Under the pieces are notes generated by a model that searched no databases, was not told the origin of the DNA, and saw only the letters and a list, made by a program, of their open reading frames with translations. Below are positions 11,885 through 25,314 of a stretch of 64,000 nucleotides of DNA, piece after piece. Every line of letters begins with the position of its first letter. Position 1 is the stretch's first letter. This DNA is from Marsupella aquatica (lineage: Eukaryota; Marchantiophyta): assembly GCA_973895155.1 (NCBI GenBank), contig OZ316893.1, positions 9,362,001 to 9,426,000 on the forward strand, written 5' to 3'. The translations under genes and the position numbers were made by a program.

Positions 11885-13858
11885 TTAAAACACAAATTCA
11901 ATGAGCTTGGAGTGAAAGCATGAAAAAATAAAGTAGTGGTAGCCAGTGACTTTCACATTCATGCTATTTAAAAAAAGAAAAATCATGGTCCCATCGGACT
12001 TTATGCCTAGGTTTGAAGCATCCAAATTCTTAGAAAGTTTTCACAAAGATGCACAAAATGGAGGATGCACTTTTGAGACAAGTCAAGGTTAAGCAAGATC
12101 TGCTGTATTTGAGGATTCTCGTGATAGGAAGTGCGAGTGGACACAGGGCAGCCTAGGTGTTTTCAGTTGGGTGCTTTTCATTTAAATCTTTTCATCCCAA
12201 AGGGCAGGGGTACACTGACAGCACTACATAGCATTCAACCACAGTTTCACCGTTGCCGTGCATAAGCTGGAAAAGCATAACACGCATTAATTTTAGTAGT
12301 GACAGCCTACTTTCATATGCCCCTTGCAAAATCCGGAGTTACTCCTTCCCTTGGGACTGTAGGATTGGAACCATCATCATCTCCGTACCTCTTAGAATCA
12401 TTCCAGTACCTCTAAGATTCATTCTTCAAGATAGTCCAAAAGCCTAAAACAGGTCAAAATTCCAGAGTCGCAAGAAGTTAGCTGGATGTGCTGAATAATT
12501 AGGCTCGCCCGTGAAACCCTTACTGATCACAATGGAATGATTCTCCGGCTGTGCGTGATTGTGTATAAGACAAACATTTGCATGTTTTGAGAGCCAACGG
12601 CCTACAAGACCAGCAGTTACTGTTCTACTGCAACATCAAGTAGTCGAGTCCCATGGTACTAAAAGCATTTATAACACTTCAGAGGTCATACCGCGATATC
12701 CAAACTCCATGCAAGCGATATCTATTACCTCAATCACTTCAAACACATGAAGGGCGCATGCAATTCTCAAGACAATGACAAGGTGGCTTAGTAGCCAAGA
12801 TGGAGACAGTACTTTTTGAAAACTTCTGAAGATTTCATTGCTGATAAACTAGGTACAGAAGGCTTTGCTGCAGTCTGAGTACTTAGTAACAAAGGGACCG
12901 ACAGGCCTACTCTATTGGAGCTTGTTCTTACTCCACAAAATGAGAGTAGCATTCGTCCCCTCGTAAAAGACTACCAGGAATCTGCCCAATTTAATGGGAC
13001 ATAAGACAAATCACCTCTGCAGTTGAAAGAGACTCAACTGTAAAGAAGTGAAGCAAGCTTAAATGAGAAACAACAGACAGTGACCTTCAAAGTTTCCAAA
13101 ATGCCATACGATCATTGCATTATTTGTACAGGCTACTTCTCCAAAACCCAAGATGAACCACAGCTGCAAGTCACATAGTCTACAACTCAAAGGCACTCAA
13201 AGAATTCAGGAGATAAAAGCATCCAAGGACACTGTCTACACAGAGAAAGATGTATTTAGAGCATGGAAGCCCTGACTGAAGTCAGAAAGTCAATTTCTTT
13301 TATCGATTATCCAATGCAAATTTTCTTGACGCTTCTTTTGCAAACACGACCTTAAGGATCTATGCTCACCACCCTCAGGAAAGAACTCTACCTTTGTATC
13401 TGTACTTTTACATGTTCCCGCTGGATCAGCATTCCCGTTTTAATATCGAGTGCGTTTTCTCCTATTTCCCAAATCCTCTTGGTCTTCCTGATCAGTTTCA
13501 AGGACCCAAGTTCAGCATAAACTCATGACAATTCTTGGGTTAAATACGCCTGACCTTCGATAAGATTCTTGGTTTAAAGTAAAACTGAATAGGAGAGAAA
13601 TCACTGTTTGACATCTGCTCGAGAGATTTGAAATCGAATCTAATAAATGAGCGGACCAACACAGAGGAGGACATTTATTAAGCAGATACATCTGTTGAAA
13701 CATTCAGCTAAATTTTCTAGAACATCAAGAGTCCACCATTCATTCATTTAAATAACTTCATCCTTTGGTTTGATGGCTACCCGATGAAGCATTTGGAAAG
13801 AACACCACATCATGTTCAGGCCTTTCCCGGTGACATCCATTTGGAGGTTATAGCATAC
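11885..13858. other. 3' flank of the PCF11-like gene; final exon not resolved
   Basis: Short ORFs only. The polyadenylation region and any last coding exon of the minus-strand PCF11-like gene should lie here, probably in 13.3-13.86 kb. Beyond the donor at 13858 I could not choose one convincing acceptor. A candidate lies near 13691-13692, but the encoded tail has no family signature. Confidence 0.4.
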
Positions 13859-16800
13859 CTTGGTTTCAGAAATATCAAAATTGTCGGTGAGCAAAGGCAT
13901 GATGTTATCCTCTCCCATTCCGTCGACCTCCATTCTCACACTATCTGCAGCCTGCAGTTCCGGCTGTACCTGGTGGCAAGGAAAACACGTGGTAGTGAGA
14001 TTGCAGTCATACTCAAAGGGAACAGATCTCTCCATGCGGCGAATTTCAAGCCCAGTTTGCTCATCTCAGCATTCATGAGTTCCCGATACACGGACTGTAT
14101 GCTACTATGTGAAGAGTTGGGAGAAAATCTGAGAGGTGGTCGGTAAACGTTCAACAATTGTCACAGATGGTATCAATTCTTGAAGTAACTGAATGTCTGT
14201 ACACTGTAAAATTATGTGCTGAGGAGAGAATATCAACAAACGTGCAAAATATGGAATTTACCTCATCATCATCATCAACAGAATCAACTGCTGCAGTCTC
14301 ATCCGATTCTGTTTTACATTTCATATGCACAATTGGGCCTAGTGCTGCACTATCCAAGCCTTCAGTACTCGTTCCTTGGGGAATATTTAAATAAACTGCC
14401 CCTTTGTACATCCACTCATCAGTCTCATCACTATAGAAATCTTCAAACAGCTCTCCACAAAGGGCACACGCACTTTGGTTCTCATCTGCTGGTACAGCTA
14501 CAAGCTCCGTATTCTCTTCCTGTATACCAGGCTCCTCCGCAAAGAAAGAGGGAGCGAATTCAGATGCTGCTGCAGATGTACCACTAAGCCATTCTTTGGC
14601 ACTTACAAACCATTTTCGGGATACTTTCTTCTGAGACTTCTGTCTCCGGTTTCTGGATACATGCCAGTCCATATGCTTGCTATGCTCATCCTGGACTTTG
14701 AATCTTAGTCCACATGTCTTGCACTGTCTAGGAAAGTCAGAATAAAGAGCTTCCAACACATATTCATGACGTTCACGTAGAAGCTCCTGCTTGAACTCAA
14801 CGCCAAGTAACTCTTTCTTGGGTTTGAGTGAGCTATGGGGCACATCCTGGATTGCCGGTCCAGAAGGAGATGCAGTGATCGCAATTGCAAGAGTGGCCGA
14901 GACGGTGGTAGAAGGCATACTGATAGATGTGGAGGGGAGGGGACCAGCAGGTACAAAGCTGGCATTTGGGGTAGGTTGTGCTGCTCCTACAAGACCTGAT
15001 GGATTACCAGCAGTAGGAGCAGGTTTGTTTTGACCTGTTGTACCTATCATACCCTGTGCTACCAAATTGGAGAGTAGAGAGGAAATGGATGGGGAAAAAC
15101 CACCACCATCAGCTACTGATGTTGTGGTAGAAGCAGAACCCACAATCGTAGATGCAGGGGGCGGTCCTGGTGGAAGGGGAGGTTGAGGAAATCTCTGAGG
15201 TTGTCCACCAAACGTGGTCATTTGGTTGACAGTAGTTGCTACTACAGAAACCTGTGACTGCTGGGATTGCGATGTCTGAACTTGTGCAAACTGCTGCAGT
15301 GACTGCCCAATTACACCTGAGATAGGTGGTTGTGGTTGTGGTTGTGGTTGTGGTTGAGCCAAGGGTTGTGATTGTTGGGATTGTTGTGATTTCTGAGCTT
15401 GTGCAAGCTGCTGCAAAGACTGCACAAGTTGCATCGAGATATGGGGTATGACTGGTGCCGTTATTTGAACAGGTTGCCATTGTTGAGTCTGAGGTTGGTT
15501 CAATTGTGGAAGTGTTTGTTGTCCTGGAATTTGCTGTGCTTGATGAAGACCTGGCAGCTGCTGCGCCTGCTGAAGTCCTGATCCTTGGGATGCTGACTGA
15601 AGAGTTGGGCCCTGCTGTGCTGACAGATGCTGTAGTGTCTGCTGGAGTGACTGTTGCCCGATTTGTAGCAATGGCGGCACTACCTGTGATGAAGGTCCCT
15701 GCTGCAGAGCTATGCCTTGAGGAGCTTGTGGGGGAGGCTGTGAAGACTGTAGTTGGGCAGAGAAATGCATCGGATGTCTACCCTGTAGGTGGCTCGATTG
15801 CTCATGTTGCAGTTGATGGTGTAGCTGCTGATTTTGAGGCTGAGCGGAAACAAGAGGAGGAACCTGCTGACTACCTGATTGCTGCGAGAGTCGGGTTGGG
15901 GATGGTGGGTGTCTATGAGACTGCTGTCGCTGCTGGAATGACAAACCAGATGACGGCGTGACTTGAGAAAGATTGTTGTAAGTGGGTGATCCTCCGCCAA
16001 AATTTCCAACATTTGGGCGGGAAGGTTGTCGTGATTCAAAATGGCCACTATGGAGAGAAGGTCCCACGCCATTGCTAGGTGTAGGCGGTGTTCCGGCACG
16101 GGGGAGGAGGCTTTGCGAGGACCTTGCGGTTGGGGAGATATTGCTTGATACAGATAGCAGAGACGGTCCAGGGCGAGTCCTTGCCGGAGGGCTAAGGTTG
16201 CGTAGACTATTCCCCTGGGATGGCCATCCAGCATTGGGGCGGGGACCAGACAGCGGCCCTCGCGCAGCCCCAGGAGCCTGATCCATCGGGGGAATTCCGG
16301 ATTCACGGCCAACTGCTGACTCCATGCTCCTCCGTTCCTCGTATTCCTGCACATTCCATAAGAGTATTAAGGAGTATTAGAAATGAATTCAATTAGTTCC
16401 TCGCCATGAAAATAAGGCTGCTCGAACCAACGGAATAAGGCTGCTCGAACCAAGGGAGGATCTATTCGACACCCGTCTGTAAGGTGGTATCTAGACGAGC
16501 TTGCCAAACATTTTGAAAACTACACCAACTCACTCCGGTGGACTGCAAAGCTTCTTTGACGGCTTACGCCCTGAGGATACACAAAACCATAGATGCTTCC
16601 AGAAACTCTTCAGTTTGAATACACGAAGACTGCCAAAATTGAAATTGTCACTAATGGAGCTCGTGGACACTTGTTCAACCTTCCACAAAAACATCTGTGT
16701 AACAGGTATAAGTGCTAGGAAATTAAGGGTGTCGAGGGCTAACCTTGAGAGAACGGCGGTCACTACCAGGATGACCCTGCTCCATCGGAGCTCCTGGTCC

Positions 16801-19800
16801 ATTCCTTCGCCAGTTACTATGATCAACAAAACCTGCGTCTTGGCTAATTCTTGTAAGTCGTCCTGTCTCACCCACAGGAATGTTCCTACCAGATTCTTTG
16901 GGATACCAATCTTCCTTCGCGAGTCGATCACCTGTCATTGGTTCATCCCGGGCTGGTGGTGATGGTCCTACTCTTGGACTCATGTCTTCCCAGACGTACT
17001 CTTCCTCTTCAGCTTTTAGCCAGTTATCACGAACCCCTCGTCCCCTTCCCTCCATACTGTCACTGGAAGCTTGGCCAGGGCGAAATGACCCTCCTCTACC
17101 CGGTCCTGGTCCCCTGTTATATCCATAACTATCCATATCTGTACTTCTCGGAGACTGTCTCCAATCATAACCATTTCTTTGTCCATATCTAGCACCGGAG
17201 CCCCTAGCTTGATCGTGCCCAAATCCCTCACCCTCTGCGTCCCGGAAATATCCAGCTTCCCACCCTTCTCTCTCTGTCATTCTACCAGAACCAGATCTCC
17301 GGCCATTAGTGGGACCATTCCTAGGCCCATAATCATCGTACTCTCCTTCAAATGATGCATCTCCACTAAAACCCGGATCTGTATAGTCCTCTCTCTTCCT
17401 GCGTGACGGTACCTGCAAAAATGTAGGCGATAGAATGTATCATGTTATTAGCACAGAATCCTGACTGTCCACGAGCGCCTCAAGATGCACGGTTATTTAC
17501 TGGTCAACACACATCTAGCCACGTCTCCTCAAGAGCCAACATCACTATGGTCACAAATTAACTACCAAATCGATCATCTTCACTCGTCATGCTTATCCAT
17601 CGTTGTAATTTAACTTTTCTCGGCAACATACTCTATCTTGATGAGGGTAACAAAAGGACATGAACTGTACAGTGCGCAATCAGATATCCTCTCAATGGGC
17701 TAAGAATTGCGAGGAACGACAACATACAGGAGGTCTCTTTAGCTGGGTATCCGACCATCCTTTGGAATTCTCCCTAATATTAGAACCCTCTGTGACCCGT
17801 GCTGCAGCAGTTCCGTTACTTTCTGGTGGGGCACGTTCAGCCTGGAGTAATACATTAAAGACAATGTCACATAACCCTCAGGTTGAAAGTATCATGATTA
17901 CAACGTACTACTTAGCAATTCGCTGGCTTCATTGCCACCCTCAGGAATCCAGATTCTCACTAATCAATATTCCAGGTGAGCTCGGAATGTCAATACGGGA
18001 TAAATCCTACTAACATAACATCACCCCCAGTTTTGTGGTTAGTCAGCACTCAAGGTAGCAAAACTGCTTTGTGGAGAAATTAACTGCAATGGGAGACTGA
18101 AGCACAAACCTGACCACTTTGCTGTAGCCGCTGCCGTTGAGCTTCCAAATATTTTGGATTCACGTGGATGCCATGACCAGGTCGAGGCATCGAGGACTCA
18201 TGACCAGGTTGTGGTAATGGATTTTCAGCAGGCCGAGCTGGTGGGGTACCTCCTGATGGACCATTTGGAGCAGCTGATGATATCTGGAGCTCACTCTCTA
18301 TCACCCGAAGTGGTCCTGGTGGAAAAACACCTCGCCAGGTCCTGAATAAATGTTCCATGGCGGGGTTGGTGCTGGGATCAACTTGCCTATATGCATGGCA
18401 AAAAACCTGCTTTCATACAGAGGCAAAGTCATGAGATGTCTGAACCTTCAGAGGAACATCACCAGGGTTAAACAAAACGCCAAAGAATGAGAAGCATCAC
18501 TTGACACTACAAAATTTGTGACCTCATTCCAGAAACCCACTGCGTTCCAATGAGAGAAGACATCTACCTCTGGCAGCCTGGCTGCAAAATACTTTATGTA
18601 GTCTCCACCAATATTCTTTACAATGCTGTCCAACAAATATAGTGAGGGCAGTTTTTGCTCCTTGGGCACCTGAAAGACGAACAGATCGCATTTGATTACC
18701 TACTGGAAGTAAATTCATAGCCATCTTTGCAAAAACAAAAGTAAAAATATATTTGACACCAAAAAAATGTGAATATTCCACATCAATACAGTCCTCTGAC
18801 ATTAAAAGTTTCGCGGACACAAAACCTCTGGTGTCACAGTTGTTGCTAGGTCCAATTTCGTGCAAAGGGAAGAAAAAATCTTTCATTCTCGGCTTCTTCG
18901 TTATTTTGGCTTTACATACAGACTTGGATCCAGACGGATCAAGTTAGAGCTTCTTTTTTTTAATTCCATCTGTTGAAAGCGGTGTTGCATTGAGCTAAAA
19001 AAAAAAGGCTTTAAATAAGCACACTAACGACATTCTATTCGGTGATGACATCAATGCACGATCGGAAACTGTAAAAAGTCAGGAGACGCCCTAAACCTCA
19101 GCCTTTCAACGTTTGATCTCATCAGCAGCAGTAAAATTAGGTCGACTAAAAGTCGAACGACGGGTGTCTATAAATTTGTCTCAATTATAGATTTTGGCTC
19201 ATCAAGGTGAAGCTCCTATAGGAAATGGGAAGATCTGAAACCGTCCAAGTACTGTATGGCTACCAAAATCTACTTTTCCAAATCTTTGCAATCAAACCTA
19301 TCGGAAAATACATCAGACCAACACACGCAGATCAGCTTCGCCAAGCGTACAATCACTATGTTCAATCGGATTTCCGTCACTCCCACCATGGACTTCTCGC
19401 TTTGTCTATCAGTGTGGTAACGTAAGCACTTGGCAAAAGATTTTCTTGACATCGAATTGTGTCTACACTCGAGTGTTTAAATAGTGGTGTCCTCGTGCAG
19501 TGCGAAGCGATGAATTGGCAAAGCAAACCCTGGGAAGAAATAGTCTGCCAGAGACAAGCCTATGAGATATGGGCAGAGTTCCGCGTACATTTGCGGATAT
19601 GAAGCAGAGGGACTGAATGGAGCCCAATCTACAACAAGTAAACTTGAAGCAATATGAATCTTCTAAGGGAATGCACCGAAACTGAACAGTGCAACTATCG
19701 GGAAGAACACGCAAATCCCGTACCCAAACCATTATGATCTGCTGGAGACCACGACCAATGACCATGACCAAGACCAAGACAATGCTTCAAGAACATACAC

Positions 19801-20670
19801 TCGAAAACAAGAAAAGAAGACGGAGCTCATGTCGAAAATCTTTCAAAGAATCCTTTAGGTCAAGAGCGCATGGAAAATGAATACCAAAGGCACAGTTGCC
19901 AGTGAAAAGGTATATGACTTTCCAGTGAACATCAACAAACACAACGATCGGGTAGACGGTGTCGGACTGTCTTAGAGCGAGATATTCCTGCAAGCCGAGA
20001 AATGCGCGTAAGAGACGACACCGACCTCCATGATATGGTTACAGACGGTAGAAGAAATGCCCTTGGCAGCATGCGAGTTCTCTCCAGCAATGATCGTAAG
20101 ATTGGTGATGATTAGTTTGGAGTTGAATGTGAGTTCCGCCAATGCCGACTTGTACGAAGAAACCAGCTCCCTCATTGATTCTTCCCTTTCTATGTCGACA
20201 TCGACGACCCTTTCACTAGCAACGACAGCTCTCTCGGGCTCTCGTATCCTCTCCGGTGTCCTCTCCTCCTCCCTATCCCTATTTTCAAGACCACCCCTTA
20301 ATCTCTCCATTGGCGCCCCTCCTCCTCTCCCTACTGCATGAGGCACATCCCTGTGGACATCTCTTTCCATTATTCTGCCCTCCCGTTCAGGCATTCGTCC
20401 TGCCAGTGGAACGCTAGCCTTTGGTGGCGGTGGCTCCCTGTCTATTAATCTAGGTCTGTCCATCATCACTGGCCTTTCTGGCAATCTCTCTCTCTCCAGT
20501 ATCCCTCTCTCCGAGATCAAGGTCCTGTCTACTGCCCTATCCCTGGGGTCCGAAGCTCCTCTGTTTCGCTCAACGTCATCCCGCGCTACTCCTCTATTTT
20601 TCATCGCCAGCTCTCGCAGCCTATCGGTGCTTCTCTGCTGCTGCCTCTCCCGCTCCACCGAGATATCCAT
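13859..20670 (-). CDS. PCF11: PCF11/PCFS4-type pre-mRNA cleavage complex II protein
   Basis: Scaffold of cleavage factor II. It binds the RNA polymerase II C-terminal domain through its CID and couples 3'-end cleavage to termination in the nucleus. Exons on minus: 20670-20026, 18669-18568, 18406-18110, 17412-16744, 16346-14262, 13969-13859. All are GT-AG and phase 0, giving 1,303 codons before an unresolved terminal exon. The CID spans about residues 168-290 across three exons ([57 protein letters not shown]). Exon 5 is a long Gln/Pro/Ser-rich linker. The C-terminal zinc module starts near residue 1113: CKTCGLRF with [21 protein letters not shown], then [15 protein letters not shown] and IVHMKC. 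The N terminus is Arg/Glu-rich. It is longer than the roughly 800 residues usual in Arabidopsis PCFS4, mostly through the linker. The start at 20670 is the first Met of the open frame. Confidence 0.93.
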
Positions 20671-21960
20671 GTTGTCGCTCTAAAGGTTTCACCTCTCCTC
20701 TCGACCAGAGTAGGAATGCACGTGGCCAACGGAGCAGACGGACTCCTCAAACTTCATTGACATTCCGACAATCCATGGTAGAATGCCCGCAGAATCTTAT
20801 CTCCATCTCATCCCCACTCCGCACTAATCTCCTCATCCACCTCCATGATTCCGCAAGCATCCGTCACGCCCCCCTCTTTCCTTCGTTTAGCCTAAATATT
20901 ATAAACCCTCTACTGTACCTCCTTTTTATGTCCTCGGTCAATAAAAACTCCTCTGCTGCAAACCCTTCAGCCCTAAATCCACCTGCACGAACCGCATCTG
21001 CTCTGCTCGTCCCTTGTTTTCTCTTCGTCCGTCCACCACTCGAGGATGAACTCCTACCTCTCCCTCCTCTATCTGCTACTTCCACCAACAACGAATAGAG
21101 AACAAGAAGATGCCCTCCAAGAGAGAGCAAAATCCTCCGGTTCTTCCCACCAGAACTAAAATCCGACTACACTGTGAGTCGTCCTCTCCGGAAAGAATCC
21201 AAAATCAGTCCGAGCGCTGCCAGCATGCTGTCATCTTCCGCCCGACTGCCTGCTGGATGAAAAACCGGAGTAAAAAACACATAGCACCGTTCTGGCACAA
21301 CTCACACTACAGTAGAAGAAATTGCTCACCACGCAAGGTACTATTCTTGTAGTTCCCTTGCCTGCCTTTCAGCAAGCAGCGAGCAGCATGAAGAAACGGG
21401 AGCCAAAAACACAGTGCACCTTTTGCGACGACTTACACTACCGAAACAGACGAAAATCGCGATTCTTCTCGTTCGTTTGCCCGCCTGTCTGCAAGCGGCA
21501 GCATGCATTCATTCACTCCTCCATTCCTCCATTCCTTCTCCCATTCACTCCACAGCTGCTGCTGTTCTAAACTCCGTAACGAACCAGCGCCCTGCGTTTT
21601 TTCACCAACGCATCGCTTCTACACCTCCCACTCCCACTCCCACTCCCACGCTGTCCTCCATCGCCTTCGTCTTCTTCCCCCGGCCCTAAAACATTTGCAC
21701 GAGAGACACTATGAGGCGCATATACATTCACTACGGATCCTCCGAAGAAGAAGAGAGACAGAATGGTGTGGAGAGTTCTTCGACGGGAAGCGAAGGCGAT
21801 TGAAGGGCGGGTGAGTACCGATAAACGTGCAAGCTTGCCGGGGAAGGTACCTGAGTGCCGGGTTGGAATTTCGCGTGGCAAATGTCACCATATGTAACAC
21901 AAGATGGCGAAGACGCTCGGAATATTCTTTATCTCATTTTCCTATTTTCCTTCTTTCGGG
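20671..21960. promoter_or_regulatory. Pyrimidine-rich 5' flank of the PCF11-like gene
   Basis: The plus strand here is strongly C/T-rich, so the PCF11-like leader on the minus strand is purine-rich. The region holds a hexamer microsatellite of CCCACT units at 21625-21650. ORFs on both strands (for example 21503-21814 plus and 20864-21130 minus) are Ser/Pro/Arg-rich, as expected of biased composition. I see no gene. Confidence 0.45.
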
Positions 21961-22410
21961 CTGAAGGGGTCTATGGCTAGGTGGGAACTGGCTAATAGAT
22001 GGAAGATAGATTCTGGCTAATGGTGTCTATTGCTAGGTGTGAAACTGTGTAAGATATAATATGGAGAAGAAGAAGCTCGGAATACTCTTTATCTAAATTT
22101 CATATTTTAGGGCCAAAGAGGTCTATCGCTAGGGGAGAACTGGCTAATGGATGGAATTTAGACTCTGGCTAATGGTGTCTATTGCTAGGTGTGAAACGGA
22201 CATAGGTTCTGGCTAATTGGGTGTCTATGGTGGGGCGGAACTGGTTGATGGATGGAAGATAGATTTAGGCTAAGGATGGCTATTACATTCTAGCTAGTGG
22301 GGTCTGTTGCTAGGTGGGCAAGTGACGTAGAGTATGGCCAACAGGGTCTATGGCTAGGTGGGAAACTTGCTAAAGGGGTCTATGGATAGGTGGGAAACTG
22401 GCTCATGGAA
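21960..22410. repeat. Degenerate tandem repeat with GTCTATGGCTAGGTGGGAA core
   Basis: Variants of GTCTAT(G/T/C)GCTAGGTG and ACTGGCTAATGGATGGAA recur at least six times with irregular spacing of roughly 60-140 bp. There is no coding content. It looks like an old minisatellite or the subterminal array of a lost element. Confidence 0.7.
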
Positions 22411-23080
22411 GACAAAAAAATAACTAAACTATGCTAAAAGTGTGAAGATTTTGAACATAGGTGGAATCTAGCAAAGATTTTGCCACTAAGAAAACATGGG
22501 TCCCGGATACACCCAACTTGAGAGCACAGGAGAACTATTTGCTTCCAAGCTTTTTACTGGAATGCCTTTGGAAAGATGTGAAAAATCAGCAAAGGAGAGT
22601 AACCCCTTTTTTTCAAACAGGAAGAATATATTGTCCTTGCTTCCTTATATGCTTTAGGGTAGAGTGGAAACTGAGAGTAAACTAACTCATATTTACAAGC
22701 CCGCATGGGAAGTTCTTTCCAAAATTCCTGACAGCATGCCTGGCCACATCATCACATTTGATCATATGGTCATAAACACAAACAATGATATTCTAGACAA
22801 GAAACAAACACAATTGTACATGTTTGATGCAAGAAGGAAAAACAGCTTGATCAGGTAAATGTAAAGAGATCAAAAACATTGGAAAGCAAATTTTGAAACA
22901 AGGGGGTAAAACAAAGTAATCAATTTAGTGTCTCGTTAATGATACATGAGTGTTATACATCATCATGCTTGTATATATTGTTTACTTCTTTGCAAGTTTT
23001 TAAGAAGACAACCAATACAAATGTAAATAGTTAGAACCCCTTGGATGCCATAATATAAAACAAAGTGATTTGTCTCCTTA
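22411..23080. other. No recognisable gene
   Basis: Two short plus-strand ORFs (22461-22685 and 22664-22858) overlap but match no family I know. The remainder is AT-rich spacer leading into the repeat array at 23.1 kb. Confidence 0.35.
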
Positions 23081-23769
23081 ATAAATACTTCATCACCTCT
23101 TAGTATTTGAATACATCTGCCAATAGGTTCAATAGAAAGCTAGAGAAATTCAAAAGCTAAAAATCTCCTTAGTACTTGAAAAAATCTCTCAAATGTCACA
23201 CTCATTGGAAAGCTAGATAAAATTTTTAACTCATGATCTGCTCACTAGTTGACAAAATTTATCAATGATAGGTTTATGGAAAGCTAGAGAATTTATAAAA
23301 CTCATGATTTGTATAGTATATTTTTGATGAAATCTCTCATTGTCATGCATTGGAAAACTAGAGAAATTTAGAACTCATGATCTCCTTAGTACTTGACAAA
23401 ATCTGAGTGACCTAATATTTGTCAATGTCAAGCTCGTTGGAAAATTAGAAACTCATGATCTCCATAGTTCTTGACTAAATCTCAATTTTAAACTCATTCA
23501 TTGGAAAACTAGAGTTCATATACTCATGATCTCTAGAGTACTGTCTTGACAAAATCTCTCAATGTCACACATTGGAAAACTAGAGAAATTCAAAAACTCA
23601 TGATCTGTTTAGGCTTGATCAAAATTCATCGATGTGAGGCTCACTAGAAACCTCTAGAAATTGACACTTGTGATGTCCTTAGTAGTGGACAAGATCTGTC
23701 AATGTCACATTCACTGGTGACAAATGGCTACCGGAGACCCTAGATTTTAGAGTACGTAGAATTTTCTTG

Positions 23770-24080
23770 GGAGGCCATCACAAGGCATGGGGTTGGCCAT
23801 TCCCAAGGTTGCGCAATGGGCATTAAAGGGAGGTGGCCACTATAAAGGAGGCTGCCATTAGAAAAGGGGAATGACCATCATGGAAAATGAGATGGCCATT
23901 GTAGAAGGAGGAGGTGGCAGGTGCAAAAGAGAAAGGAAGGAGTAACCAATGGAGATGGTCATTGCAAAAGAAGAAGAAAAAGGAATGGCCATTGCAATTG
24001 GAGAAAGGGAATGGCCCTTCACAAGAATAAGAAAGGGGTGGCCATTGCATAAGGATGAAGGGAGATGGTCACCAAATTAA
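23770..24080. repeat. Purine-rich minisatellite around ATGGCCATTGCA
   Basis: About ten copies of (A/G)TGGCCATT(G/A)(C/T)A or close variants are separated by AAAGGA/GGAGAAAG spacers. This accounts for the apparent low-complexity ORF on the minus strand at 23823-24050, which is not a gene. Confidence 0.8.
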
Positions 24081-24467
24081 AGGAAGGATCGGTCGTTGGA
24101 TGCTATCCATATGGACATTGATTTTTCAACCATCTCAAAATCACCAGTTTAAGGTGCTATGAATTCCCTAAGGCGGGTGAGGCCATATGGATGGAGTGTC
24201 GAGTTGCAATGGCCAAATTGAAGGAGAAACTTGCATGACCATATCTTGGGCGTTTGGGGTCCATTTGGGAGCCATTTTAGGTTCATGATCAGGGAGGAGG
24301 AGGCAATTAAAAAAAATTCAGAAGTGAATTCTAAATGATGTTTCATTTTGACAATTTGTGGGGCTCTTTTGTGTTATGGCAAATCGGTGATGGCCAGGAA
24401 GATGTCGTGTTGGAGTGCATTGATATACCAATTGTGTTGTAGTTGTAAACCTATTTGGTGATTCAAG

Positions 24468-24740
24468 GGTTTCACTTCCACACAAATGGTACATCACGTG
24501 CGACGAAGGATAGGATTGTTTTATTGGTTCTAAGGGAAAACTTAAGAATGTTTGTAGAAGAACAATGGGGTATTTTAAATTCAATTTTGATATTTATAAG
24601 AACATTAGGGTCCTTCCTTTCTATTTTGCACCTGCCACCTCCTCCTTCTTAGTAAGGGGTTATTTTCTTACAGTTTAGGGGTCCAAGGCATAAAAACATC
24701 GTAGGTGATGGGAAGGTCTCCATGTAGTGAGACCCCCGAG
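24468..24740 (+). repeat. Dispersed repeat family A, copy 2
   Basis: Same order and boundaries as the copy at 9565-9839. This copy contains an extra segment at 24624-24649 that is the exact reverse complement of 23903-23928, so local DNA was copied into it in inverted orientation. Confidence 0.75.
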
Positions 24741-24841
24741 TTTGGTGAATACACTTGCTATCCTATCAAATACCTACTTGCATATAGAAATAGAAATACA
24801 TTTGCTATCCTGTCAAATACCTATTTGCATATAGAATTTTG

Positions 24842-25314
24842 TGAACCCCCATGTTCATGTGTGTGATGAAGTGAAATCAATTTTCAGAAAGGCGATAATC
24901 GACGGTTTTCAGTCTCCCGATGATATTGGTGTGTGCTCGTACAAAAGAAAACGCTCAAAAGATAGAGGAGATCTATCAAACAGAAGGTTGAATGTGAAGG
25001 AATTGAGTTTTTTTATGGTTTTTGCTTACACATTGGAGAAATCATGTTTCTACCATTCTTGATTGATCGTTCTGAGTTACATTGAACATTAGTGCCACAA
25101 GACAGATTGGAGGACAACACTCAACTGTTGACAAAATAGCGCTTGTCGATTTGGTGGGAAGACCACACAACAAACGAGCCATCACTTCACCCGAAGGATT
25201 TGTAGTTTTTTTATTTAAGAAAAGCTATGGTGTGAGGGGGAGACCAACAATTGTTTCTTTGACATAGAGGCTACATTTGGCGTCAACCTGTGTTCAGAGT
25301 GAGCTTCAGTTGAA
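24842..25314 (+). repeat. Dispersed repeat family B, copy 1
   Basis: Colinear with the reverse complement of 31654-32145. Shared landmarks are GTGTGATGAAG, CAATTTTCAG, GTGCTCGTACA, AGGTTGAATGTGAAGGAATT, CATTAGTGCCACAAGACAGA and CTGTGTTCAGAGTGAGC. The short frame beginning near 24860 is partly conserved between the copies but contains indels, so past coding capacity is possible and present coding is unlikely. Confidence 0.8.

Noticed and set aside
13512-13703. Possible last exon of the PCF11-like gene.
   Set aside because: An AG acceptor is present but the encoded sequence has no family signature and other acceptors are equally possible. Left unresolved.
15455-15961. 168-codon plus-strand ORF.
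   Set aside because: Antisense shadow of the Gln-rich exon of the PCF11-like gene. The same applies to 15710-16354 minus and 15982-16281 plus.
20757-21814. Several overlapping Ser/Pro/Arg-rich ORFs on both strands.
   Set aside because: They arise from C/T-rich repeats in the PCF11 5' flank and show no domain.
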